Shown here piece after piece: positions 35,368-47,602 of a stretch of DNA of 64,000 nucleotides (its first letter is position 1; the number at the start of each line of letters is the position of its first letter). Origin of the DNA: Corticium candelabrum (taxonomy: Eukaryota; Porifera; Homoscleromorpha; Homosclerophorida; Plakinidae); NCBI RefSeq assembly GCF_963422355.1, contig NC_085094.1, positions 3,079,734 through 3,143,733 of the forward strand, written 5' to 3'. Under the pieces are notes generated by a model. It had not been told where the DNA came from. It searched no databases and worked only from the letters and a program-made list of their open reading frames with translations. Both the position numbers and the translations under genes were made by a program.

Positions 35368-36135
35368 GATTAATCGCCTTGCTTAGCCAGACCGTTTGAG
35401 GGTGCGCGGCATGTGTGATTGGTCACAATTTGTTGATTGCCCAGTTGCTGGTTAGGTAATTATGGAAAGTGGCAAATTTCTAATTATCTATTTGTGAGTT
35501 CATATTTGCTAACAAGAAGAATGTGTTGGTGCAATGTGATGATTGCAATGGTTTAATTAAATTACACAATTAAATTAAATAAGCATTTAGACTGTTGTGA
35601 TTGTGATAAAATAATATCTGGTTAATTCAATTAATGGTAGTCTAACTATTGTATTGTTCTTCATGTAGATGTTTCTTGCTATAGTTTGAGTTTGTTTGCT
35701 GCTGATTTTGGTTATCTAAGATAGTAAGCATGGACCAGTCCTTTAGTTTGGAGATGTCAATCAATTGTATGTGACTACACATTTATATCTAGTTGCCTAG
35801 CAAATCTGTGTTTTGTTAATATTTTTTAAATTGTAATATATTTATTGCTATCAATGTGTAACTGTGTTAGATAGCAGCAAGTGTTGATTCGCAGCACAAA
35901 TATATAAATAGCCCTATTAATTAATATGACGACAAAATGCATGCTCGTCTAATAAATGCAGTCTCGCGTAGCGAAAAGGGGAGGGGCTGCGTTCGGAAAC
36001 GCGAGGTCATTAGAACCACGCCATTTTGTGACTTGAGTACATTTGTTTACCAGCTAGTTTTACGCATTACGTGAGTTCTATTTTATTTCGCTGTTTAGCA
36101 TCGAGTGAATTGTTCTGTTTGCTCAGTATCTTATC
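35368..36135. promoter_or_regulatory. Shared intergenic promoter region, copy C
   Basis: Divergent region of 768 bp. A TATA-like TATATAAATAG lies at 35901-35911. The gcatgctcgtctaataaatg block and the leader before the ATG are shared with copies A and B. Confidence 0.55.
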
Positions 36136-38856
36136 ATGGCCAAGAGTATGGCGGCACTAGCAGAAGAACAAGAAAACGACGTCAATGATGACGCCAGTCC
36201 GTGGCCTCCTAGAGACCACGAGGTGTTTGAAATACTACTAGAAAAGATGAGACCCCTGCACATACTAGACAAGCTGTACGACGAGGGATTGATCACGAAA
36301 GACGAGTGGATAGAGTTGCAAATTGTAAAAACTGAAAGAAAGAATGTTGAAAAGCTTATTGGTGTCATACTACCAAGAAAGTCACTCTCACGAGACGTAT
36401 TTCACAAGGTCTGTATCATACTGAAGAACACAAATAGCCAGGAAGAGGTGGCCGACATACTGCTCCAATACGCCCGCATGTTGTGTCCGTCACTCCAACA
36501 GAGTACCAAAGCGGCGTATGTATGGATTGCTACACATAAAGAGGATCTTTTGCGAATAGTAAAGGAGCTTGTAGTTCCAGTGTTTCGTCAAGAGCTTAAC
36601 ATTTTGAAGGAGAATATCTCTTTCTTTCCATCATGGGGTGTAGCAGATTGTCAACCAGAGTCAAGAAGCGATACTGCCGCGCAGATGGTAGTTTTCGATA
36701 ATTTTTTTGTACGAGTGATATTGAGAGGTATCACGGTAGCTGAGTTTGAGTTTGAGACAGCAAAGGAAATTTTTATTGCTGTGATTGCTGACACGTTTAA
36801 TGTACCGCATGCTGATATCGAAAGAGGGCTTAGAGTTTCTTCGTTGGAGAGTGTGGGTGTAAGTCAGAATGGTGGGCTAGGGATGTACCGTGATCGCTGT
36901 GAAGAAATATTGGAATCTGAGAACAAACTGCCACAATTGACTCAAGTTGATATCGATATCGGAGGACTTCCAGTCTGGTCTCTACCCCTATCTTCGCCAA
37001 GTGATGGTGACTTGAAGGTAAGGCGCATTTTGATGTAATCTCTAAACGTGTACACATTAGCCAACAATCTTGGTTTTGTGTAGGAACAGTTACAAAAGCT
37101 GGTTGAGTTTGATTGTGTGTTACCCAGTCTCCTGATGGATCAGATGTATCACAATGGGGTCGTGACAGCCGATAAATATCTTGAATACACCAGTTGTGAA
37201 GACAGCAGAAGTGAATCGGAGAAAGCCGTAGATTTTATAAACAAATCGAACAGAGAGCGTCTTGAGTCTCTTCGTAGAGTTATTCAAACAAGTGAGAGTC
37301 ATATCCTTGCAGACGAGATTCTAGGTTTGTTCTCCAAAGGCGACAGAGCATCGGTGTTGTCTTCTCAGAAATCATTTAGCACTAAGCGAACCCTTAGTTT
37401 GCCTTACCCTGGTCGCTACAAACACGTTCAAATCTACGTTGGTAAGCACTGCGACGTTGTTGTTGAACTGCATCGCAAAAAGTTGTTGAATTTGTTTGAA
37501 GTGAAGTTCGGTATTCAAAAAAAGAAGTGGAAAATGGATGAAATTATTGACTCTTCAATGCACAGAGGTCGACACGTGTCTATAGACAACAACACAATAG
37601 TTTTTGTCTGTCAGAGGTACAAAATAATTGCTTTTGAAATGGAACACTCTTCTTACGACAATACGTTTGCTCAAGTCAAAGCAGAAGCTTTGCAGAAGGT
37701 GTTGTGTGAAACGCTACATATTTCATTTGACTCAGTAAAGATATGTAATGCTTTCGAAAGGTCGGAAACTTGGGTGTTGTTTTTATTACCTCTTGATGTT
37801 GTTTTTCGGCTAATGACCGGTGTCCTTGATATCATTCAGTCAAAGGGAATAGACAGAAATCTGTCGCTTTTTCTTCCAAAAGTAACCGCCGTGCGCATGT
37901 ACGTTGGAGGGTTGCCATCCTTGCCACTGCGTTCTATCCGTCGTATAGATGGTGACTGGTCTAATACCGGGGCAGCCATCGCCATACCCGGATATGTAAG
38001 CCACGTGCTTGTGTGCAGATCATCAGGTGCCTATCTCGTTAACGTAGAATCTAATGAAGTGGAGGAAGCGAAAGGAGACAACTTGGATGTTCTAAAGGAT
38101 TGTACAGCACTTGTTAGTGTTGGAGACAAGATGTACGCATTTGGATGTAGATTATACGAAGTGACGTACAGACGTCTCGATTCCTCATTCCGATGCATAC
38201 AACTAGGAGACAAAGATTGGAGTGGTACACTCACAGCTTGTCGATACGGAAACGCTATTCTTGCAGTTAAAAAAAGAACACTGATGTTTGGCCTAATTAC
38301 ACTTCCTCACCCTGATTTTTGCTACGTCAATGTCAATACTGGAGAATTCCAGGTTCTGTTAGCAGACCACGATGGTTGTAGGGAAGTCTATGCTCTTGCT
38401 AATGTAGTAGACGACGAAGGTAAAGACAACGTAATTGCTATTTGCCACTTCTTGTGGAAGGTGAACATAACAGTGATAAATGGAGTCGCCACTCACCTCT
38501 TCACGACGAAACTTAGCAGGAGCTGGCTGGGCAGGCTTGGAGGTTTGGCTGCGAATAAATTTTACGGTGGTCTACTATTCCCCTCTTTTGATCTTGTCGA
38601 TGCCTTGGATTGTGTTTCTGGCCGTACATGGCAATTTACACGATCAGCAGCTGTTCATAAGAAGACGGTTTATGTTGCAACGAACAGCGATTATCTATCA
38701 AGGAACGTACTCGGTGGTCTCTTCCGAGTTGATCCATTTTCTTGTGGAGCATATTGGACTGTTTATAAAGGCTTGGATATTCATACCGTTGTGGATGCGA
38801 ATAGGTATCTAGTGGTATTCACCACTGATGAACTCTATGTTCTAGATGTAGACTAG
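36136..38856 (+). CDS. CARD-like / propeller-like receptor, copy C
   Basis: Join 36136-37017 and 37084-38856, 884 residues; donor gtaagg, acceptor tgtgtag, in frame, 66-bp intron without TG repeat. Same layout as A. Exon 1 is 12 codons shorter, losing the LCLPLQNAGLQL stretch: ESVGVSQNGG goes straight to LGMYRDRCEE. The first 55 residues closely follow A and B, after which the first module diverges strongly (FFPSWGVADCQPES, VILRGITVAEF). The second CARD-like domain reads LLMDQMYHNGVVTADKYLEY. The start of the C-terminal domain (DGDWSNTGAAIAIPGYVSHV) is nearly identical to D and E. The last third is divergent, with an extra glycine-rich insertion near residue 800. Intact frame; partner kinase broken. 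Confidence 0.8.
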
Positions 38857-39722
38857 CGTCTTTGTACTTGCGTGAATTTGTTTGCTGTTGATTTGCCCCA
38901 GCGTTAAGTGTTGTATCAAGCAGTGCTCTAAAAATATAGCAGATGACAAATTAGGTTTGAATATAGCAAGTTTAGTTTCCTTTTCATTCTGCGCAGAATC
39001 ATATAGTCAATTTTTACTGCCACTAAAATTGCAATTAATGTGGAAACATTTCTAGACCAGTCGCTCTGCATTTAGTAGACTTTGGATTGCATATTAGACT
39101 GGTGGGGTACTTGTTGCTGTTCAAGGCAAGCCTTAAAGAACATGCTCTATTACATCCTCACCGATCTAGCTATCGCAGGCAACACTTTACAATTGCATTT
39201 TATGACAGTCATAGCAACATCACTAACGGTTTAAAATTCTAACTGAATATACGTTGTTCGTTTAGGCAAGGAACGTTGTATTGAACAGGCTCATTGACTG
39301 AATTCAACTTCAGCAAATCATTCCATTTTATGCTAGACTTTAGTGACCTGTTTCTTGGTTATGTGCATGCGTTGACAGAAACCTTCTCATCCTTTCGGTA
39401 CTAGAGACGTATGCAATCCGATATCTCAATTGCATTGGGTCCGTTCTGTTCTAGATCGTTTAGATGTATAGCTATATTAGACGAGTATATCTAGGATCTT
39501 CCGACAGTTAGGTTGAGATATTATCACATACACCATCTCAAAGATCCGCGGCAAGAAGACACGATCGACCTCTAAGCATGTATCCTACAAAGATAAAATA
39601 CCATAGAGTGATGCATGGTAGCCTGTATACACTCTCCATGCACGTAGCAAGATTGACAAAGATAGGAAATTCGAATACAAATTTAATGCGGTGCTAAGCT
39701 AGTGCACGCGTTTTTCAGTAAT
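38857..39722. other. Intergenic, 3' flank of copy C
   Basis: The first 100 bp resemble the 3' flanks of A and B. Beyond that I see no gene or clear repeat. Confidence 0.5.
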
Positions 39723-39725
39723 TAA

Positions 39726-40212
39726 GGGCTCGTTTCCACTAGTGCCTAAACCGGTTTAACAAGTGGTTTAAACCTAAACCTATTTCTTAAACCTACTTCG
39801 AAGTAGGTTTAGCAAAGTGGTTTAGGATTAACTGTCACGTGACAGTAGCGCGCTTGTTTAGATGGCTTCTGACAATGTCGTTTTGATGATATTGACTATT
39901 TTGCTGGGATAGGGTTGCCTTAAAAGATGTAAGGGGAGAGAAATCAGTAGCTACGGAGAGAGACAAGACGGTGTCTTTGGTCATCGTCATGCAAATTCCT
40001 ACTAGCAGATGCTGAATCAGTGAAAACCAACAGTTGCTCTGACTCGGCGACAAAGCAGCTCAATACTTCAAAATAAGGCGTTCTAGACGGTTTGTTTTGC
40101 ACATCCCGGATGTGCAAGTTCCTAGTGGAAACAGTAGCTTTCTTGAACTGGTTTAGTTCTTAAACCCATTTAAGCTAAAGTAGTTTAAGGTGCAGCTAGT
40201 GGAAACACGGTC
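39726..40212. mobile_element. Harbinger-like MITE
   Basis: Ends gggctcgtttccactag and the complement of gaccgtgtttccactag, flanked by the 3-bp duplication TAA (39723-39725 and 40213-40215). Secondary inverted motifs (ctaaaccggtttaa) lie inside. The 487 bp carry no transposase. A TAA target with GG-starting ends fits PIF/Harbinger. Confidence 0.75.
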
Positions 40213-40215
40213 TAA

Positions 40216-40792
40216 CTACTGCAAACAAGCGAATGCTTACCTTCTGATGTGACACAGTCCGAGGATAACACACGAATAGCACCAACGAATGGTTCCTCAA
40301 ATGCACCAGCAATGTATCTATCAATAATTTTATTAATTAATCCTTGTCTAATTTACCAAAATTGAAATATCTTTTGTTGCAATGAGCTGATCTGTACAGT
40401 AGTTATGCTTACTATAATTTCACAGACGTTCTAGACACACAATTTTGGAAATAGATTAATTTTCTTGCTAATAGAGTTAGGGGTGTTGCTGTCTTGATGT
40501 ATATTAGAGCTCGTTACAGAAATGTGATATACGGTTTAGAGAGAGAAAATAAAGTGTAATATATGGTTTTATCTTTGGTGCCCGCTTGTCTAGTCTGATG
40601 CATCTGGAAATGCGAGGTGCGTGTAGGAGTCTCTGCGTCAGAGGAATTTTCCAATAAGCATGCACTAGGCAACGCCCTCTCGGATCAAAGTGTTACAGTT
40701 AGCAGTTAGATCAAAGTTAGCAATTCTACGAATTTCGTGAGTTTTTCGTAATTTCTCTTTGCCGCATCAAGTCCAATTATTTGTTTGCGCAA
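40216..40792. other. Upstream region of copy D
   Basis: No gene seen and no facing kinase. The last 80 bp (ttctacgaatttcgtgag ... ttatttgtttgcgc) resemble the leader of copies A-C, showing where D's ancestral 5' leader was before the next element inserted. Confidence 0.5.
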
Positions 40793-42098
40793 GCCTCGTA
40801 CCAGACCCTCTCGCGCCGTCGTGCCTGGTTCCCGTATAGGGTAAAGTCGCCAAACCGTGGACAACCTTCGAAGTAATTAGAATAGCTCCGATCAGAAGTC
40901 TTACGACAACCTCATTTAGAAACGCAATTTACCCTTGGCCCTTGGTGATCACGCAGGCTCGCTCACCAGTCTCTAGCTATTCGTTGAGATATTATTATTC
41001 AACTAGACGTGACGTCCTAAAAGGTTGATATTAACGCTACTATCGCTAATGGTGGACAGCGACGTTTTCGCACTAGGTCAACGATCTATTACGGTAAACA
41101 GAACCGGAACTGGAAGCTTCGCTTGCAACAAGCTTTTCGCGTCTTCTAGACGTCTATGCAGTCTGGACAGCTCCAGAATTTGCTAGGTTCTGGCATCTCA
41201 TCGAGCATGGCGCACCCGAAGTGGAACCAATGGCTACAGCCGAGATTGTCGCTGCCTATCCATCCTTCTTTATCTTTCTTTAAGTCTTGGTAGTACGATT
41301 GACCGTAACTGCTGCAAAAGAAGTCATTCTCGTTGCTGCTTGAACCAGCCACTCCCATTGCAAACGTTGTCTTGGACTTCCCTGATAGGAGGCGAGTTTC
41401 TTGACGTTGTAGCTTCCTTTCTTGCCATTTTCTGTACGTTTATAACCTTCCATTTTTCTATAAATCCATCTGCAGTGAGAATTTCACTTGCATGAGATGG
41501 CAGCTGTCGTCTGTCTCTTGTGTTCTGTCCTTGTGTTGGATCTGAGTCCTGTGCTGCAAAGAGGTGTGCAAAAAGTGGCGTATCTTTCTCTGCATGGATG
41601 TATGTTGAGGTTTAGAGTGCAATTTCCCAGACCCGCCCACTTTTGATTACAAGTTGCTCGATTCTAGCTGTTACTCGTAGAGGTGAATAAAGAAATCTGC
41701 ATGGTACAGTAGAGTAAGGCATAGGCTGTGCAACCAACGTACAACGGTGATTGCGTGCGTTGAATATGTAACACTGCACGATTGTTATGATTTTGCATTG
41801 GCAGGATCGTCGAGGCTACAGTCTGAACATACGGGAAAAAAGTGAGAAAACGGGGCGTCAACTGGAAGAGCGTCCTGTCCCGAAAAGGTACAACGCAGTG
41901 CTTGCTACTACAACAAACCGCGTCGCGGTTGATGACCCATCTGTTCCGTGGTAAGAAGTGAAACTTCAGCTGTCCACCTCTAGGCGGTGTTTACGGCTAG
42001 GCGACCTTACCCTAACACGACAACGGTGTTGGTCGTATTTTAGGGGAACCGCCGCTGTCGCGCTAGACGAAAACCGGGCACGACAGCGCGAGAGGGCA
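40793..42098. mobile_element. Decayed relative of the 88-bp-TIR element
   Basis: The left end (from gcctcgtaccagaccctctcg, with ccgtcgtgcctggttcccgtata) matches the RecQ/DUF6589 element's TIR. The right end (aaaccgggcacgacagcgcgagaggg) is the shorter, mutated counterpart, ending about 7 bp before the start codon of copy D. The interior holds a PHD-finger fragment and no helicase. Confidence 0.6.
41146..41450 (-). pseudogene. PHD-finger fragment, probably transposon-derived
   Basis: Minus-strand frame with an open core at 41358-41146 and extension upward (RQETRLLSGKSKTTFA). It shows the PHD signature: a cysteine pair region, WIGSDNLGC, WFHFGCAML, then FWSCPDC at the end. The basic stretch followed by a terminal PHD finger is typical of the C-terminus of some pogo-like and other invertebrate transposases. 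The first cysteine pair is imperfect (FFCSSYG), so zinc binding may be lost. It lies inside the TIR element relative. Confidence 0.6.
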
Positions 42099-42105
42099 CA
42101 GCATC

Positions 42106-43046
42106 ATGGCCGCGAGCATGGCAGCACTAGCAAAAGAAAACAACGTCGATGACGACACCAACCCGTGGCCTGCTAGAAATCACAGAGTGCTTTCACTACT
42201 TCTAGAGAAGATGGAACCGTTTCTCTTTCTAGACAAGCTGTTTGACGAGGGAGTGATCAGTAAAGACGAGTGGATAACGTTGCAACAAATTTCCAATACA
42301 GAAGGAAAAAACGCAGTCAAAGAACTCATGGGGCGTCATACTGCCAAGGAAGTCGCCCGCAGGCTACCTATTCGACAAGTTTTGTACTATACTGAAAGGC
42401 ACGGTACGTCAGGAAGAGGTGGCCGACATACTGCTCAAATACGCCAACAGGTCGTGCTCATCACCTCAGGCGATCACGAAGACGGCGAGGGTCTATATCC
42501 CTAGTGAGGACGAGAGCCTTGTAAGAGATATAAACCCGTATCTAGCTTCCGTGTTTAGTTGTAGACTGGGGATATTGGATGTGTTTATATATCCGGTCAC
42601 TGCACCTAGAGATTGTCCACCGGATTCCAAATGCGATACCGCAACGGCTTTGTTGCTGTCCGATAGTGTTCACGTAAAAGTTGTATTGAAAGGCGTTAAG
42701 GTGACCGAGTTTGCGGAAGAGTCGGTAGTGAGAGAAGATTTTATTGATCTGATCGCATCAAAGTTTAACTTACTGCGCGATGAAGTGAAGGGATACGTCA
42801 AAGTTACTTTTATAGGGAGTGTGGGTGTCGGTCTTTGTCTTCCACTGCAGAATGCTGGGTTGCAGTTGCTAGGGATGTACGGTGATCGCTGTGTGGAAAT
42901 CAAACTTATTTGGGAATTTGAGAAGAGACTACCACAATTGACTCAAGTTGATATGTATATTGGTGGACTTCCAGTCTGGTCTTTACCTTTATCTTCGTCA
43001 CTTGATGGTGATCTAGACTTGCGAGTGAAACTCAATTTTAAATATG

Positions 43047-43115
<69 letters not shown>

Positions 43116-44870
43116 ATGAGCTTGTCTTGGGTTTACGTAGGGACAGTTGGCAAAGCTTGTCAGGTTTAATTGTGTGTTACCCAGTCTGCTGATGGATCAG
43201 ATGGATCACAATGGAGCCATCACAGGTAATCAATATCTTGAATACATCAGTTGTGACAGAAAAAGTGAATCAGAGATAGCCATTAATTAATTTTATCAAC
43301 AAATCTAACGAAAGGTGTCTTCAATCTCTCTGTGACGTCCTTAAAACAAGTGAGAGTCATTGCCATGCAGCAAGTCTTTTAGGTTTTTGTACAGATGAAG
43401 ACGCATCATCTTCTTCTAAGAGATCGCTGAGCAGATACTCTAGTTTTTCAAGGAAACTCAGTCTGGCTCTACTTGATTTCTACAAACATGTTCAAGTGTA
43501 CGTTGATAGGCACTGCCAAACTGATTTTGTACTTTATCGTAAATATTTGTTGAATTTGTTTGAAGTAAAGTTCGGCATTCCAAGAGAGCAGTGGAAACCG
43601 GATAGAAACATAGACTCGATGCAGAGTAAGCAACGTATGCACGGAGACGGAAACACGATAGCTTTTGTTTGTCAGAGTTACAAAACGGTCGCTTGGAAGT
43701 ACACTCTTACTCTTCTTACGACGATACGTTTCCTCAGTTCAAAGCGGAAGCTTTACGAAATGCCTTGTGTGAAACACTAGCTACGTTTCCCGACTCGGTG
43801 AAAGTCTGTGATGCTTTCGAAAGATCCAGAACGTGGATGTTCTTTTCATTGCCTCTTGAGGATGTTTTCCGTTTGTTAACCGGTGTCCACGACGTCGTGC
43901 AGTCAAAGGCATTTGACAAAAACCTGTCGCTTTTCCTTCCAAAAGCAACCGCCGTGCGCATGCACGTTGGCGGGCTGCCATCCTTGTCACTGCGTCCTAT
44001 CCGTCGTATAGATGGTGACTGGTCTAATACCGGGCAGCCATCGCTATTCCCGGATATGAAAGCCACGTTCTCGTGTGCCGATCATCGGGTGCGTATCTCG
44101 TCAACGTAGAATCTAACGAAGTGAAGGAAGCGGTGGGAGACAATTTGGATGTTCTAAAGGATTGTACAGCTCTGGTCAGTGTCGGAGACAAGATGTACGC
44201 ATTTGGATGTAGATTATACGAAGTGACATACAAACCTCTCGATTCTGCATTCCAATGCGTCCGACTAGGACATGAAGATTGGAATGGCACACGCGCCACC
44301 TGTCGATACGAAAACGCTATTCTTGCTGTTCAAACAAGAAAATTCTATGGATTAACACGCACAAATTTGTATTACGTCGATGTCAATACGGGTGCATCCC
44401 AAGTCCTATCGAAGCCTCATCAACCTTGGCGTGTAGCCGGTGCTCTTGTTAATGTAGCAGATGATGAAGGCAAAGAGAATGTAATTGCTATCTGCGGTTC
44501 CTTGTGGCAGTTGAACATCGAGTTGCGAGCAGGAGGTTTCACACACGTGCACAGTAGAAGACTCGACCAAGCCGGTCAGGGCAATCCACTCATAGAAGGT
44601 TGGCACTGTCTGTCAGAGTATCTCTATGGACGTGGATGGCAATTTACACAGTCAGCAGCTGTACACAACAAGGAGCTCTATGTTGCGACTGGCAAGTATT
44701 ATCTCTTCGGAAACATTTTCGGCGGTCTTTTCCGAGTTGATCCTTTCAATCAAGGTGCATACTCGGCGGTTTACGAAGGCTGGCACACTATTCAGACGGT
44801 TGTGGATGTAAACAGATATAATCTAGTGGTATTCACCACTAATAAACTCTATGTCCTGGATGTAGACTGA
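42106..44870 (+). pseudogene. CARD-like / propeller-like receptor, copy D (frameshifted)
   Basis: Same two-exon plan (exon 1 from 42106 to 43024; intron with TG repeat; exon 2 from 43141 to 44870), but the frame is broken. Breaks: near 42332 (one extra G before CGTCATACTGCC); near 43285 (a taat-type duplication giving a stop); near 43690-43700; near 44031 (GGGG reduced to GGG). Each open piece aligns with the family: MAASMAALAKENN to KELMG, then the rest of exon 1 in another frame, then QIYVD-like, EDVFRLLTGV, and a clean final third of 265 codons (MCRSSGAYLVNVES to YVLDVD). The start codon context (gcatcATGGCCGC) matches copy E. Clustered single-base errors in assembly cannot be excluded. 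Confidence 0.75.
43049..43113. repeat. (TG)n in intron of copy D
   Basis: TG run at the same intron position as in copies A and B. Confidence 0.95.
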
Positions 44871-45596
44871 CATCTTTGCCTATTGGCGTGAGAATTTGGT
44901 TGCTGCTGAGATTGCTGTTTTTACAGTAATATGTGTGTTTGTCAGCTACTTTTTATGACAATTATCTTGATATGACTGCACATGCAGTTGCCTAGCTAAT
45001 CTATGATTTACATATTATCAGATACTTTCGAGTATATCCGGGTCTTTATAATACGTCTACTTCGTTTTCCCGTGTATACGCACGTCAAATAGCTGCCACG
45101 TTGGCCACACGTTTCCTGCAACGACAGCATCGTCTTCGAAGTGACGACGTCCAACGGGACTGCGTGTCGAAATGGTTGCAGGACAAGACGTGCACATGAA
45201 TTGGTCAGATATACGGGGGACCCAATTATCCGGGAGTTTGCCTAACAATTGGCGTGTAGACACGTAAATTTGTGTTAATTAGCTTAATTAAATTTCCCGG
45301 CAAAGAACCGGATAATCAGCTAGAATTCTAGTTTAGTATTGTCATCATCGTATAGCTAGATATTACTTGTCCTGCGTCTACAACATGTGCTGATGTCCAT
45401 AAAACAAACAAAAACGAGTATGCACTGGTGGTGGGCAGCGGCCGCCATATGCGTAGAAAGCACGGGGCCACGGGGCAAGGAGGCCATGCTCCCCAATCAG
45501 CAGCCTATGGTCACTCTATGTAAAATAGGTCATCGTGAAAACGAGCTGCAAGTGGGAAAAGCGACGAGCTCGAATAATGCAAGACATTTGCGCGCA
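44871..45596. other. Intergenic between copies D and E
   Basis: Contains a minus-strand open stretch (45263-45057, SDQFMCTSCPATISTR and GRRHFEDDAVV) that I do not recognise, in a region rich in ccggg motifs suggestive of an old DNA element. No gene is supported. Confidence 0.35.
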
Positions 45597-47230
<1,634 letters not shown>

Positions 47231-47602
47231 AATATACAAACATACCTATGCTGGACATGCACTGTTCGTAAATTAATTAATTAATTAATTAAGTCACTGA
47301 TCAACTCATCAACGATAATTGCGAGATGGAGAGTGTATGCGAGTATCGGCCTCTCGCAATTGTTTCTTCATTCAAGGCCTTTGTGTTGCTAGTGCACTTA
47401 CGATTGTGCGCAACACGTCCGGCAGTATACTGTACGATCCAAAGAGGTCGACGTTTTCCGGCATTTATTGTGATTCCGAAAACGCCTAGACCAACAATCG
47501 GAAGTCTCAGCTCACTCGTCTACATGCTCTTGTAAAGGTAGGACGACGAGTCGCATTCGATGTCTTTTTCCTGTTGAGAATCCTTTCTCCTCTTGCAGCA
47601 TC
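47231..47602. promoter_or_regulatory. Leader and 5' UTR intron of copy E
   Basis: A TTAA-repeat tract (about 47270-47292) precedes a stretch that appears to be a non-coding first exon. Donor gtaggac near 47537 and acceptor ctcttgcag at 47599 lie directly before catcATGG. No facing kinase is present, so copy E has a different promoter from A-C. Confidence 0.45.

Noticed and set aside
44871-45300. Possible transposase piece on the minus strand (SDQFMCTSCPATIS...)
   Set aside because: No motif I can name and no definable ends; left as unrecognised.
47326-47535. 69-codon frame upstream of copy E as an extra N-terminal exon
   Set aside because: Ends in a stop before the donor and has no family match; better read as 5' UTR.
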